This document shows, piece by piece, positions 1 to 10,620 of a stretch of DNA of 64,000 nucleotides (the first letter of the stretch is position 1; each line of letters starts with the position of its first letter). The notes beneath the pieces are model-generated. The model did no database searches, was not told where the DNA came from, and was given only the letters and a program-made list of their open reading frames with translations. The position numbers and the translations under genes were made by a program. The DNA is taken from positions 3,171,601 to 3,235,600 of the forward strand of contig WBMW01005650.1 of assembly GCA_013396635.1 (NCBI GenBank). Reading direction: 5' to 3'. Source of the stretch: Penelope pileata (Eukaryota > Chordata > Aves > Galliformes > Cracidae).

Positions 1-204
1 CCCTAAGAGCTTATTTCTTAACAAATTCTAAGAAGTTAAGGCACTCAGACTTCTCTGCTGGAGTTGATGTGTTCTTCTGGTATTTCTGTGTTGTTATTTA
101 GATAGCAAGGATCCCACAGCAATTTGTGTTACACTTCCATCTATCACGTTGTGATGATCAAGAATACATTGCAGCTGATGTGCAAACACAGATGTATATC
201 TAGA

Positions 205-475
205 GTTGGGCACCCATCTCCAACTCAGCTATTTTAAAAAAAAAAAAANNNNNNNNNNNNNNNNNNNNNNNNNNNNNNNNNNNNNNNNNNNNNNNNNNNN
301 NNNNNNNNNNNNNNNNNNNNNNNNNNNNNNNNNNNNNNNNNNNNNNNNNNNNNNNNNNNNNNNNNNNNNNNNNNNNNNNNNNNNNNNNNNNNNNNNNNNN
401 NNNNNNNNNNNNNNNNNNNNNGTTGGGCACCCCCCCCCCAATCCACTTTTTTTAAAAAAAAAAAAAAAAAAAAAA
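205..475. other. Assembly gap (173 N) flanked by a near-duplicate sequence
   Basis: The run of N covers 249-421. The left edge (205-248) reads GTTGGGCACCC, then CAACTCAGC, then TTTT and a poly-A run. The right edge (422-475) reads GTTGGGCACCC, a C homopolymer, CAATCCAC, then TTTTTTT and a longer poly-A run. The two edges are clearly the same sequence with noisy homopolymers. The simplest reading is that two contig ends were scaffolded without recognising their overlap, so the true gap may be zero or negative. A real tandem repeat across the gap is the alternative. Open frames through the N's are meaningless. Confidence 0.85.
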
Positions 476-500
476 CACTGAACAGAGGCAACAGCAGAGT

Positions 501-525
501 TGTGTGTGTGGTGGTGGTGGTGGTG
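501..525. repeat. (TG)n(GTG)n microsatellite
   Basis: A short TG run of about five units passes directly into about five GTG/TGG triplets, followed by a T run. It is simple sequence lying 25 bp beyond the gap-edge poly-A. Confidence 0.9.
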
Positions 526-1950
526 TTTTTAAACGCCCCAAACAGATAGAAACAGATAGTGAATTATCTTTAATGCACTGGCAGCATGCCCCTTTCTTCC
601 ACTGCAGGATTGGTTTTGGTGCTACAGCATGCAGAAGAAATAAATTGCAAGACTGCATCTCTGTTTTTAGGGAGTGACCTTGCCTACTCAGTGCGGCTGT
701 GCAGGAGAGGGCTCCTTGCAGGGGCTGCTGTCGTATCTCCAAGGGCTGAGGGTTTAGTTTCTTCTGTGAGAGAGGAGAGGAAATGACCTTCACCCAACTG
801 AGCCAGGAACAACAGGAAACCCTCGTGGCTTGAAGCCCTGTCCGCTTCCTACCCCCCCGAATCTGGCACTCAGGGATGGTTATGATGGACTGTCAGCATT
901 TAGCTGCTGCACATACATTAACAGAGTATGTTGATGATTCATGGCAAAGTGGTGAACACTGATTTAAGTGATGGACTAGTCATTCTGTAATGGATTTGAG
1001 AATTCCCAATCAGATTGTACTTAGTTTTATCAAGCAGGAAGCTGGCAGGCTGTGTTTTAATCAACTGATAGCATCACTTGGCAATTGGCATCCTGCTAGT
1101 GAACTGGTGAACTTTGAGAGTGTTCTGAAAGACCAGCTCATCGAGCCACAGACAGCAATATCCAACAAGATCTCTCAGGTTTACCTCCTGGTTGTTCTCT
1201 TGGTTGTTCTTTCCCCGATGAATCTTCCAGCTGGAAGTGCAGAACAATGCAGCACATACAGATCCTTTGCTGCTCTTTTGCCAGTGTTGGAGAGGGAATG
1301 AAATGAGGCAGAAGACATTTGTTCGATCTTCTAGGAACATATGTCAAAACAACCTCCTGGAGATAGCATGAAATTTCAGAACCATGCAAATTCAAAGATG
1401 TGATGTTGGCATAAGTTTTTGAGCACTCACTCTGTAAGTGTAATCAATCTGTGACACAGGACTGTGCTGGATGAGACACGGCCTTTTCCCCTTTGAGCCA
1501 GGCTGTTTCGTGGCCTGCTATCCCACTTCATCTCCTAAGCATCACCTTGTTTTCTCACCTGCACCAGCAGACATGCAGGTTTTCCTTTCGTGATGAAACA
1601 CATCAGCCTCCTTATTGCTCCTGGGAAAGGCCAACACCAGTTGAGCATCTTCAAAGTGCAAACTCTCAGGTGCCATAGCTACGTTAAATAATTTCCTGCT
1701 TGAGATTTATGTGCTATCACAATTATTGAGCTATGCAGCCATCTACACCCACGGAGCTGTATTTGAGCAGATTCAAACCTGGGGAGCTGGTTTGTTGTGC
1801 CTAGCTCCTGTGTAGTAGTCACTGTGCCTAGCAACCCACCTCCAATATAAATATATCTGCTACTCTCAAGAGGAGGCTTTGAAAAGCACCAGAAGGGATC
1901 ACTCCCCCATAAGGATTTTTTTCAGCACTGCAGAGCACTGAGAACTTACA
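526..1950. other. Noncoding stretch, nothing recognised
   Basis: Unique-looking sequence with short open frames only (up to about 113 codons, one running into the gap poly-A). There is no splice-site-bounded coding stretch, no repeat and no CpG cluster. A small local duplication of TGGTTGTTCT occurs near 1188-1213. Confidence 0.6.
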
Positions 1951-1977
1951 GGGAGAAATTCTGCTCCCAGTTATCTT
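1951..1977. repeat. Fragment of an ancient amniote interspersed repeat (candidate)
   Basis: The 17-mer AAATTCTGCTCCCAGTT (1956-1972) recurs with one change at 49479-49495 in this window. It resembles the opening phrase of an old repeat I recall from reptile and bird genomes (GGCCAGATTCTGCTCTCAGTT). The fragment is very short, so assignment rests on the repeated phrase and recall. A chance match remains possible. Confidence 0.35.
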
Positions 1978-2739
1978 TTTATTTGGAGGGGTCAAGCTTT
2001 CGCCAAAGGCTGATGGAGCTCCCAGATAAGGAGCCAGCAATGCAGGCATTGTGTAGGGGTCCCTTGGCACCTCCAAACCAGCCAAGAGCTGCTCCAGGGA
2101 AAAACTCAGTGGGCTGCTAGCTAACTGTATGATCCTGCTTGTTCAAAATTGGTCAGGTACCAGAGACCCTCAGAAAGGAATGGTGATTGTGATGATGTAA
2201 AATTGTCATACTCACAAAAAGTAAGAAAAATGAAAGTGAGAGGAATGATTCATTGGGATATTGAGCACTTGAAATGGCGAATCCTGTGTGACAGAGGAGA
2301 TGTGTATGTGCAGGGACTGGACACTGAAGATTAATAATCAACCCTGTAATTTAAGGGGCAATTTTGACTTCTTTGTTATTGTCTGCTGTCCACTGTGAAA
2401 ATCAGAGAAATCAAAAAAGATCTGTCTCCAGTGACACCTAGGCACTTTACCAGGCAATGCCACCTGATGCAAGAACTAGCATTAAGATTTCCAGTGCTGG
2501 AGACACTGATGTGTGAAAGCAAAGCTGAAAAAAGTCATCTGTGCTTTCACCCTGGACTGGAGAGCATAGGATTTCCACGAGGTGGTTTTATGCGTAAACA
2601 TTCCTATTAGTCTGTTTTACAAATGAAAATAAAAAACTATCTTGCAGACATATTCAATGATTTAATTTTAAAACAAGATAATTAATTTGTAAGTAGAAGA
2701 AACCCGCCCAGTGAGGAGACTAATCTTGGCTTTCCTACC
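1978..2739. other. Noncoding stretch, nothing recognised
   Basis: Short open frames only (2149-2334 and 2395-2610, 61 and 71 codons) with no protein resemblance. AT content rises from about 2620 onward. No repeat or regulatory structure stands out. Confidence 0.6.
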
Positions 2740-2930
2740 AATGTTTTATGGAGTTGGGTTCATTTATTACAGCCTTTGCTCGCCTTTATAAAATCCCCAC
2801 CAACACAATCGTCTAATTTCTGAGAGCATCTCCAGGGACAGGAGGCCACACAACAATATCTCGCGTTGTTTGTCATTCAGGCAATGTCTCCCAAATTGTA
2901 AAAACAATAGAAAGGGAATGGTACTTGAAT
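2740..2930. promoter_or_regulatory. Candidate conserved noncoding element with facing SOX-like sites
   Basis: Unique sequence with two retained CpGs in TCTCGCG (2859-2865). These are bracketed by AACAAT (2852-2857) and, on the other strand, AACAACGC (2863-2870), so two SOX-like words face each other around the CpGs. Further AAACAATAG-type words follow to about 2915. Enhancer function is inferred from motif density; conservation was not tested. Confidence 0.3.
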
Positions 2931-3685
2931 AGCAGATTCAACCTCCTTTTCCCTTTTCTGAGCTATTTTCCAAGCACATCCTACCACAGAAACTTGCTAG
3001 CAACTTGCTAAAACACCAGTTTCAGAGCAGCAAAGAGCTTGCAGCTTGCATAAATCTCAATCTGCAAACCTGTCCATTCAGGGCGATCCTTTGAGTTAAA
3101 AGAGATTTTCTGGGAGATGATCCTGTTTCTCTGAATGTTATTTTCAAATTTGAATCTAATGTTAAGACATCAATCCCAGCTCATCCAATTGACCACAAAG
3201 ACCATAATCAATTTTATTTTATATGGTAAATCCATTCCAGATTACCACTCCAACTGCATATTTCTGCATGTAGGAGGTCTGCACTACACTATCTGGCCTG
3301 ATTAATACCTGGTTATGGTGCACTTAAAACACAACTGTGCAACAGAAAAATAATCCTGGCCTTGTTAAACACAGAGGATGTCAGAAGAAAATGAAAACAT
3401 CAGGACTAAAACAGGTCTCACAATTTCTCATTTCCATTTATTAAAAAAAAAAAAAAAAAGTAATTGAGACAGAAAGAAAGAAAAGCCCTCCATGACTTTA
3501 AGTGTAAAATCCATTTTAGTAGCAGGAAGCTGTTATATGGTTAGAGCAGTTATTTTTATTGTCTGTCTGGGTATAGTTTTTAACTGCAGGCACAGAATAA
3601 ATCAATAGTGTCATAAAGCTACTCTCACCCTGTGCCCTTTCTAAAGGGACATTGTTCAGTGTCTGTGCTGGATGTGACACAGGCT
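2931..3685. other. Noncoding stretch with a poly-A tract
   Basis: AT-rich sequence with no plausible frame. A run of 17 A occurs at 3443-3459, followed by a short GAAAGAAAG purine stretch. No retroposed sequence was recognised upstream of the poly-A, so I do not call a processed pseudogene. ACTTGCTAGCA / ACTTGCTAAA is a tiny local duplication near 2991-3010. Confidence 0.6.
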
Positions 3686-3830
3686 GCTGCTTTGATGCAC
3701 AGAATTACGCCGCAGCTGGTGTGCTAAGGGAGAGCTCCAAGTGCGACGCATATTTAGCTATATCTCATTGTCCTCGTGTTCTGAGAGCCACCAGATAAAA
3801 AGCAAAATAAAGCACTCACACGGAAAAAAG
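3686..3830. promoter_or_regulatory. Candidate conserved noncoding element
   Basis: This stretch keeps five CpGs (TTACGCCGCAG, GTGCGACGCAT and one at TCGTG) beside AT-rich words such as TATTTAGCTATATC and AGATAAAAAGC. CpG is usually lost in neutral bird intergenic DNA. The mix resembles known enhancer cores but conservation is untested. Confidence 0.25.
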
Positions 3831-6019
3831 CACAAAAGTACTTCATCAGAAGAGAGTGGGTGGGCTCTTCTACCATTCTCTTGCAAAAGATATTTTCAGT
3901 GAATTTGTCCATTCATAAATCTTCCCAGTTGACATATTTCCAAGACCATCCAAGAAGAGAAAGCTTGCAGTGATTCCTAGTATAGTCCCTACAGCTTAAA
4001 CCTGACTGTTATCTGCTTCTTCACACAGCAAAGATAGACATAGAGGGATCTGACTGTAGGAAGCTGGAGCTGGATACGTTTGGCCTGGAAGTGTGCCTTT
4101 CTAAAAGCAAGAGTAGTTAATGGCTGGAACAGTTGGCTCAGGAATGCGGCGGATTTAGCTTTGCTTTCAGTCTCTAAATCAAGAGTGAGTGTCTTTCTAA
4201 AGATGCAGGAGCTTCAGCAGAAGTTATGGCTTTGATACTGAAATGAGTGGGTGAAGTTCTTCAGCTGTGTTGCATAGAAAACAAAACCAGATGATGGTGA
4301 TGGTCCTTTTCAGCTGTACTAATCCATTAAATCCTGGTTGGAGGCCTATCACACGATGCCGTTTAGAGCAGTCTGTTGGCTTTTCTGGTCGGTTTCTGTG
4401 GGTGATATGCATTCCAAAGCTGGGTCTGACAAACTCCATCTAAATGTGCATCTGGAATTGACACACTTCATAATTTACAGCTTTTTAATCATTGCCTTGA
4501 ATGCCACTCCAGAGCTATTCTCCTGTAGCTGAATTCACTTTTTATGTCCTGTGCAGTGTGAGCTTTCCCTTGCAAAGCACCAGGGGCTGATCCAACCTGA
4601 AACCCACACCCCAGATCAGCCACCAGTGACCTGGGCCATGGAAAAGTAAACCTTTGCAGATCAAATTCTTAAGAGATTTATTGTCAGCAATGAACACTCA
4701 AGCAAATTCATCGCTCCTCTCCTTGCTTTTGCATCGCAACTTCCCCAGGTTGGCACTTGTGACAAAGGCATGAAAGCTGTTCTTGTGCTGCGTGTGGGAG
4801 GTGCAGACAGCGACAATCTGTGCCCTGTCTGTGGAATTGATGCCGAGACAGCTCTATTTTCACATCCAGTCACAAGCCGATCGGTATTACCTCCAGGTTT
4901 GTTTTGGGGACGGCTATCGAGAAATGGAATTGGAGTTGGGATTTAGTAAGATTAAAGCAAACAACAGAAGAATAACGCAGGTGGTTCCTGAAGGTAGCAC
5001 AGCTCACGTGTAGCGTGGTGCTCAGGAGCAGAGACCGCTGGGTGAGTGTGGAAGTCATTGATTGCAGATAAGGTTCATCTCAGTAACCTAATCTTTGTTT
5101 CTCTTCCCTCTGCAAAACGCTTAGTGCTGGATTTTGATGTCTATAAATACTGATCTGGGTTTCCCTTCCCTCCCGTGTTTCATGGGAAGCACAGAGCTGG
5201 CAGCCCAGGGCTGGCTGCTGGCTCCCAGCCCCACGTGCGTGAGTGGGGCCACGTGCAGCCCTGCTGCTTCCCTGAGGCACCGGTACCCTGGAACCAGAGC
5301 AACAAATGTCAGGGAACCAATGACAGCCCAGTGGCTACGAGAAGCAGCATAGAAAAAAGCCCACACAAACTTCTGGGATTGCCAAACTTTTTTGTAAATA
5401 GCCGGTGGCTGCCTGAATAGCAGCAAGCAGCGACAATAATAATAAATTACAGTAAATATCATGCTGCCAGAAGTGACAGCAAACCAAACCCACTGCTGTT
5501 CAGAAATGAATTGGAGAAAATATTTCTTAATCTCTTTTTGTGTTATTCAGCCAGCTGTAATGATTTATAGTACTCCAAAGAAGTTACTGTACAGAGTTGT
5601 TTCTTAATCATCCGTCCTAGCATCTTGCCATTATCTGCATGTGTCTGCACTTCAGCAGAGGCTCCAGTGTGGTTCGATGCAGTAGTTTCAGCGGGGACAA
5701 AACTGCTGATCTGAGGTCTGAGATGGGAAAGCTATGCTCATCCATCGCTGAGTGGGGCCTGCCCCCAGCAGTACCTCACATGGAGGTGTTGCCCCAGAAA
5801 ATGTTTACAGGCCTTTTTGGCTGTGAATAATCCACGTTCAGTGCTGTTGGGGCTCTGGGGTTTGGTGTTGGTGCCATGTGGATGGGCATGGCTGTGGGCA
5901 TGCTTGTTATCAGCATGGGAAAATAAAATGGTGGGGGATAAATTAAGCTGGGAACACAGTATCAATTGTGGCTGTCTTTTGTCAACTTATTACCAAAGAT
6001 TTATACGTGACACAGTGAG
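3831..6019. other. Noncoding stretch, nothing recognised
   Basis: The open frames here (for example 4783-5013 plus and 5121-5462 minus, 76 and 113 codons) give no recognisable domain and overlap one another on both strands. No repeat was recognised. A short AATAATAATAAA run lies at about 5436-5447. Confidence 0.55.
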
Positions 6020-6125
6020 GACTGCTCAGTGACACATTTTAATTAAATTAAATTTCCTGTTGGATTGATGTCTGATCAATCAATAATGTTAATGTTTTTG
6101 CAATTTAGAGATTAAAGCTTGGATG
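6020..6125. promoter_or_regulatory. Candidate AT-rich homeodomain-site cluster
   Basis: This segment packs TTTTAATTAAATTAAAT, GATTGATG, TGATCAATCAATAATG, TTAATG and GATTAAAGC into about 100 bp. These are homeodomain, PBX and LEF/TCF-like words in unique sequence. AT-rich DNA gives such words by chance, so confidence is low. Confidence 0.25.
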
Positions 6126-7500
6126 AGCGGATATTGAAATACTTTTGCATCCAGCTGCCTAGGAATATCATCTTCTGCTTCCATTTCTCCGAAAACACAG
6201 TTCAGGCTTGGATGGGGCTTACGCCAGCCCTGGAAGTTTTACTCCTTCCTGGTAGTGAGTATGGAGCCGTGCAGCAGTGTCACTGCTCAGAGAGACTGAA
6301 TTACATACGCTGTACGGCCTGAGTCTCTGCAAATCCTTCTCTTTCTGATGTTTAGTATGGAAAAAGTTTGAGGAATGAGGCATTGCCAGAGTGATTCTTC
6401 CCTTTGCTCCACTGCTCTTGTTCTGCTAACCAGCAGTGCAGAGTTTGCACCTTTGGAACCTAATGGCCACCAAGGTGTCCCTCTATCCGTCTTCCACAGT
6501 TCCAGATCCTGTTCCCAGCTCCAGATGCTCACCAGGGCCTGCTGCAGCAAGGAGTTGCCCATGCTGAGCACTGCCTTCCAGGGGATGGCAGGATCCTGGG
6601 CTAGAGCTGAATTCATGCTCCTCGAAGCTCCATGCCTGCCCAAATTTCTCATGAATGAGCTAACTGCACTCCACCCTCCTCAGGCTCTGAAGATAAAGAG
6701 ATGCTGCAGCATGTCCACAGAGCTGCTTTTTTCCTCACTGCTTTGCTTCATTTAATGCCTCAGATGTTTTAGTAGTGAGGTCAGAAGAGGCTTTAACTTC
6801 TTCAGGGGAGTTATTCTGCACTGACTTTTCCACGAGGCCATGGGGTCTTACATGGCCCTTAAAAGACTTATGACTCAAGCAAAAAAAAAAAAAAAAATCT
6901 AAATTTTTAAATGTGTAAAAGTGTGAACCCAAATTTCATCTGAGCCATAGCCAGCCATGACCACAGTCTCAATAAGCCCAGCTCATCTGTCAGATCCTAG
7001 CATGGCTTGAGCTTGGGCTGGGAGAGGTCCCAGTGTGAGGCCTGCAGGCTTGGCCTTCCTGCTCACAGTGCCAGGCCTGGCTGGGTGCGACATGGAGTGC
7101 TGGTGTGCTGGCTGTGCTACAGGGAGCCTTAAAAGGGCTGATGTCCTACCCAATTTCGTTGCTGTATTGTAATATCTGGAAAATCCGTGCTCTTTCCCAT
7201 TAGGGAAAAGCACATTTCACTCAGAAATGTGCTGAAAGTGTTAGGGAGACAGTAGGAGGCAATGTAGCTGATATGGGTGGAATGGCTTGGGGCCTTGGGG
7301 TGTGCACGTGGGTGTGTGAGTGTGCACACATGGGGAGGGAAGGGCAGAGGAGGGTGTTCATTCTTTGGAACAGACTGAGGGAAGTAACTACAGCTGAACT
7401 AACTTATTACGCATGAACCCTGATATGCAACGCTTTCAAAGCCTGATTCTGTATGTACTGACTGCTGTACATTGAGGGCCCAACTTATTCTCTCCTGTAC
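6126..7500. other. Noncoding stretch with a poly-A tract
   Basis: Two overlapping open frames on opposite strands (6375-6755 plus, 126 codons; 6287-6652 minus, 121 codons) have no recognisable domain. A run of 17 A lies at 6881-6897. A TG-rich patch lies near 7300-7330. Confidence 0.55.
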
Positions 7501-7721
7501 TTCCTCTTTTGTTCTTACTTTCTTTTTTACTTTCTTCATTTCTCCTTTCTTTTCTTTCTTTTCTTCTTTTTCTTTCCTTATTTATCTATCTTTTTCTTTC
7601 TCTCTTTTTTCTTTCACTCTCTTTCTCTCTTTCTTCCTTTTTCTTTCTTTCTCTCTCTGTCTTTCCCTCTCTCTTTCTTTCTTTCTCTTCCTTTCTCCTC
7701 CCTCTCCCTCTCTCTCTCCCT
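7501..7721 (+). repeat. Polypyrimidine tract (TTTC/TCTC-rich), about 220 bp
   Basis: The plus strand is almost pure C and T for about 220 bases, grading from TTTC-type words to TTTCTTTC and then CTCTCCCTC. The complementary strand is an almost pure purine tract. Long mirror-symmetric polypurine/polypyrimidine tracts can form triplex (H-DNA) and slow polymerases. The two plus-strand frames through it (97 and 78 codons of Ser/Phe/Leu) are composition artefacts, not genes. Confidence 0.93.
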
Positions 7722-9459
7722 TACACTGCCCAGTTTGCTATTTGAGAGTTTTAATCTGTAAGTGAGGTGGGAGTGCACAGCAAGCCACACTTTCAGCCCC
7801 ATGACCCCAATCCTGCAATGAAATCGGTGCAGACAGCATCTACAGACTGCTTTTCAGAGTTCATCTTACCTTGAAGAGTAAATTCCTACCGGAAAGTAAT
7901 TTATGATCTGGGAGGGCTGTTACTTACAAGCCAGTAAAATACCTTCAGCTGCACTTTTACTGCCTTCAGCAACAAACATCCATGCTGAGAGCAGGATGAG
8001 CCTTTTCTCGCTGCTTGTTGTGATACAGCACGACCTATAGCATAGCCATGTGTGTTCCTGGCTTGCATTCATCTTGTTTCCAGGTTTAAACAGAAATCAC
8101 TGATTTCTACTTGCAGCATTTGTAGTCAGGTCACATCGTGTCAGCAACTGCATGAACTTTCAGCAACTCACATGTGCATAGGGCCAAGGTGGCTCCTAGC
8201 ACAGCTCGGCTCCCTGCTTGAGACCTGTTCCCTTGACTTCAGCTGTGCAGAAGTCAGCTGTCTCCTCCATTCCACCCATCCAGGATCTCTCCATCTCTGG
8301 GTGGGCTGAGTCACTCTCTTGAGGTGTTCTGTCTGTTTACTGTCTGCCTGTGTCTGGGGCTGGCTGCTGCCAGGCCACTGGGCTCACATGGGCACCTGTG
8401 GCATCCTGGGGCTCATCACACCTTTTCCCTGAATAATTAAAACCAGAGAATCACAGGATCATGGGCTCAAGCCTCCTATAAGAGTGATGTATGTAATAAA
8501 TGACTGAAGTCCCCACTGGTGCCACTCTGTGTGTAAAACAGAGTTGGGCCCATTTCATCCCATGTAAAGCATTCCTCAGGGATGCTGAGAGACTTCACAA
8601 CAATATTCTGTGTAAATTGGGTCCCTCTAACTCTTAAAGGAATATAGCTCCTTTACCCTTTGCCATATTCAGCATAAGAGATCTTCAGCAATACAGGTAT
8701 AGGAATATGTCCCAGTCAGAAAATTAGAATCCAGATTACTTGTGTTATACCACAATTTACTGACTCTATCTGAAGGCACAGTGTGTGTGGGGGGGAATAC
8801 AGCAGCACCTAGCACTTTTAACACCAGCTATGAGCAGCCAAAGATACTGGGTTCATGTTGCACAAAGAGCACAGCAGGCCAAGCCTTTTGCAATGTTCTA
8901 TCAGGTCTGAAGGAAAAGCACATGGAGCTGCCCATTGTGCCCTGAAAGTCATTACATTTGTGTTTATGCCCTCAAAACTAAAGTTGTGAGGAGCTGCATG
9001 CCCTCCTGTCCCCATGCAGCTGCTGTAGCACTCTGAGCTGCCTGCCCAGCTCTGTGCTAAGCTGTGAGCATTTTGTGCTCATTATACCTTCAAAAACTGG
9101 GAGAGATGAAAGATCGATCTGTGGGGAAAGCCTCAGCACAGTGGTCTGCAGGTTCTGCTGAGAAATGCTCAAAAGAGCCAAGCAGGAAAGTTGGTAGAAC
9201 AGGGACCTAAAAATGTGAGGGACCTAAAAATGGTGGAGAGAAATGGCTGGTTTTTCAGAGTGAAAGAAATACTCTGGTTTCTGCACACGTGCAAGAGGTC
9301 TGGGCTTCCTAAGTGAAAGGGGAATAGAGAAGAGTAGAGATATGTGGGTTATTCTTTCCATGTATATTTTTAATTATGGCCCATATATCATTCTTAGCAT
9401 TGCCTTGAGCAAAGAAAGATAAAACAGCAGAAGCAATAGCAAGATTTTCACACATGTAG
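7722..9459. other. Noncoding stretch, nothing firm recognised
   Basis: No convincing frame. 9201-9235 is a two-copy direct repeat of AGGGACCTAAAAATG, 17-18 bp per unit. AGAATCACAGGATCATGGG at 8447-8465 is reminiscent of a CR1 3' terminus but is too short to call. CCCCAATCCTGCAATGAAATC near 7803 resembles the ancient-repeat phrases found elsewhere in the window, only weakly. Confidence 0.55.
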
Positions 9460-9513
9460 CCAGCCTCAAAATCAATGGGAGTTAGGTATCTAAATACCTT
9501 TAAAAACCTGACC
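9460..9513 (-). repeat. Fragment of an ancient palindromic amniote repeat
   Basis: The sequence carries AATCAATGGGAGTTAGGTAT followed by CTAAATACCTTTAAAAACCTG. I recall this phrase as one arm of an old palindromic interspersed repeat in turtles, crocodilians and birds. Read in reverse complement it matches 55069-55146 of this window in the core TTTTAAAGGTATTTAG, with small changes. No family name is assigned because I cannot search a repeat library. Confidence 0.5.
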
Positions 9514-10080
9514 ATTGATTCCCTGAGGCACCCCTCAAATATCACAACCTTAAATCCTCATGGATTCCCTGACACTACTCAGCCCACGCAGCATAGGGGG
9601 TTGAAGTCAGGACAGCATTTGGTCATCATGGGAAGGGGTGGAAAAGGATTCCCTTCAAGGCTGGCCGGCTGAAAGCTGTGCACTCTCATTGCTCGTCATC
9701 TCTTTGGTCACAGGTAGTGTTCAGTGCTAATGAGAGGAATTTGGTGACTGTCCACAAATGCATTTTAGCAAATGCTCATTGCCACCCAGCATTTGAACAT
9801 TTTACAGGGGAAAATGCAAAGTGTCAGTAACTCCTGGTAAGAGGGGAGGAACAAAGGACATCTATGCTTATTTTTATGCATGCGAATAGAATCAAAGCAT
9901 GTCCAAGTGAATCAAAAACCACTTTCCACTGAAGATGGGGGAATCCACGTGAATGAGGGCTCTTGCCCGGACCCCTCCTGCTCTGTGGGCGGCCCTGTGT
10001 CTTGCACACTCACCTTGCTGCCGTGCCCAACAGGGAGCTGTCCCAAGGTGAGGTTACGCGAGTGGCTTGCTTAGCCAAGG
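9514..10080. other. Noncoding stretch, nothing recognised
   Basis: Short open frames only. Overlapping frames at 9880-10074 plus and 9824-10009 minus (64 and 61 codons) have no recognisable content. No repeat was seen. Confidence 0.55.
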
Positions 10081-10620
10081 TGACTCCTCTCATCTGTTAC
10101 ATATCAGAGGGTTATAAATAACATAGCATCCTGCGTTTGATCAGGGCCGGGAGGCTGGCAGCCCCCTCCCTCCTCTGGGATGCTGAAGCAATCACAAGCC
10201 AGCAAGTGCTTCTGTGTTTGCTGCAGGGATGGGCTGGGGCTCTGCTCCCCTTTAATTAGAGTTTATTGGCAAAACAACCCCATTTCTCTGCTCCCAGAAA
10301 ATCTGGGCTGTCAAGGCCTAATTCCTGGGGCCTATCAAGTATGAGCTATGCATACTGAGCCCCTCCAGGATTACCTGGGTTGCTATCAAAACAGAGGAGC
10401 GTATTTCTATCAATGAAAACCTCTATGACAAGGTCTGTCCCCTGAGACAAACGGCCCTATTCCGGGGAGGCTTTAAATAGGAGCAATAATGGTAGTGAGC
10501 AGCACTGAGTTGAATAATTAGATTGTTCTTCATAAATCCTCGGGCGAGGACTTCCAAGCAGGTCCATTATGTGTGTCGTATGTTAGCGCTGAGCTTTATG
10601 TGGTGTGGACACCGCTTGGC
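10081..10620. promoter_or_regulatory. Candidate conserved noncoding element cluster
   Basis: This is unique sequence with retained CpGs (CTGCGTTTGATC, AAACGGCCCTATTCCGGGG, CTCGGGCGAGG, GTCGTATGTTAGCGC). Regulatory-type words include CTTTAATTAGAG, GAATAATTAGATTG and TCAAGTATGAG (NKX-like). There are no simple repeats and no open frame of note. The density of intact CpGs next to homeodomain words makes it one of the better enhancer candidates in the window. Function and conservation are inference. Confidence 0.4.

Noticed and set aside
200..491. Short open frames across the N gap
   Set aside because: They consist largely of unknown residues and homopolymer; not interpretable.
3443..3459. Poly-A runs (also 6881-6897, 38054-38069, 52513-52528) as retrocopy tails
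   Set aside because: No recognisable retroposed sequence or target-site duplication beside any of them.
7472..7765. Ser/Phe/Leu-rich plus-strand frames
   Set aside because: Pure artefact of the polypyrimidine tract, which lacks stop codons by composition.
8445..8465. CR1-terminus-like words AGAATCACAGGATCATGGG
   Set aside because: About 19 bp only and no CR1 tail sequence follows; chance cannot be excluded.
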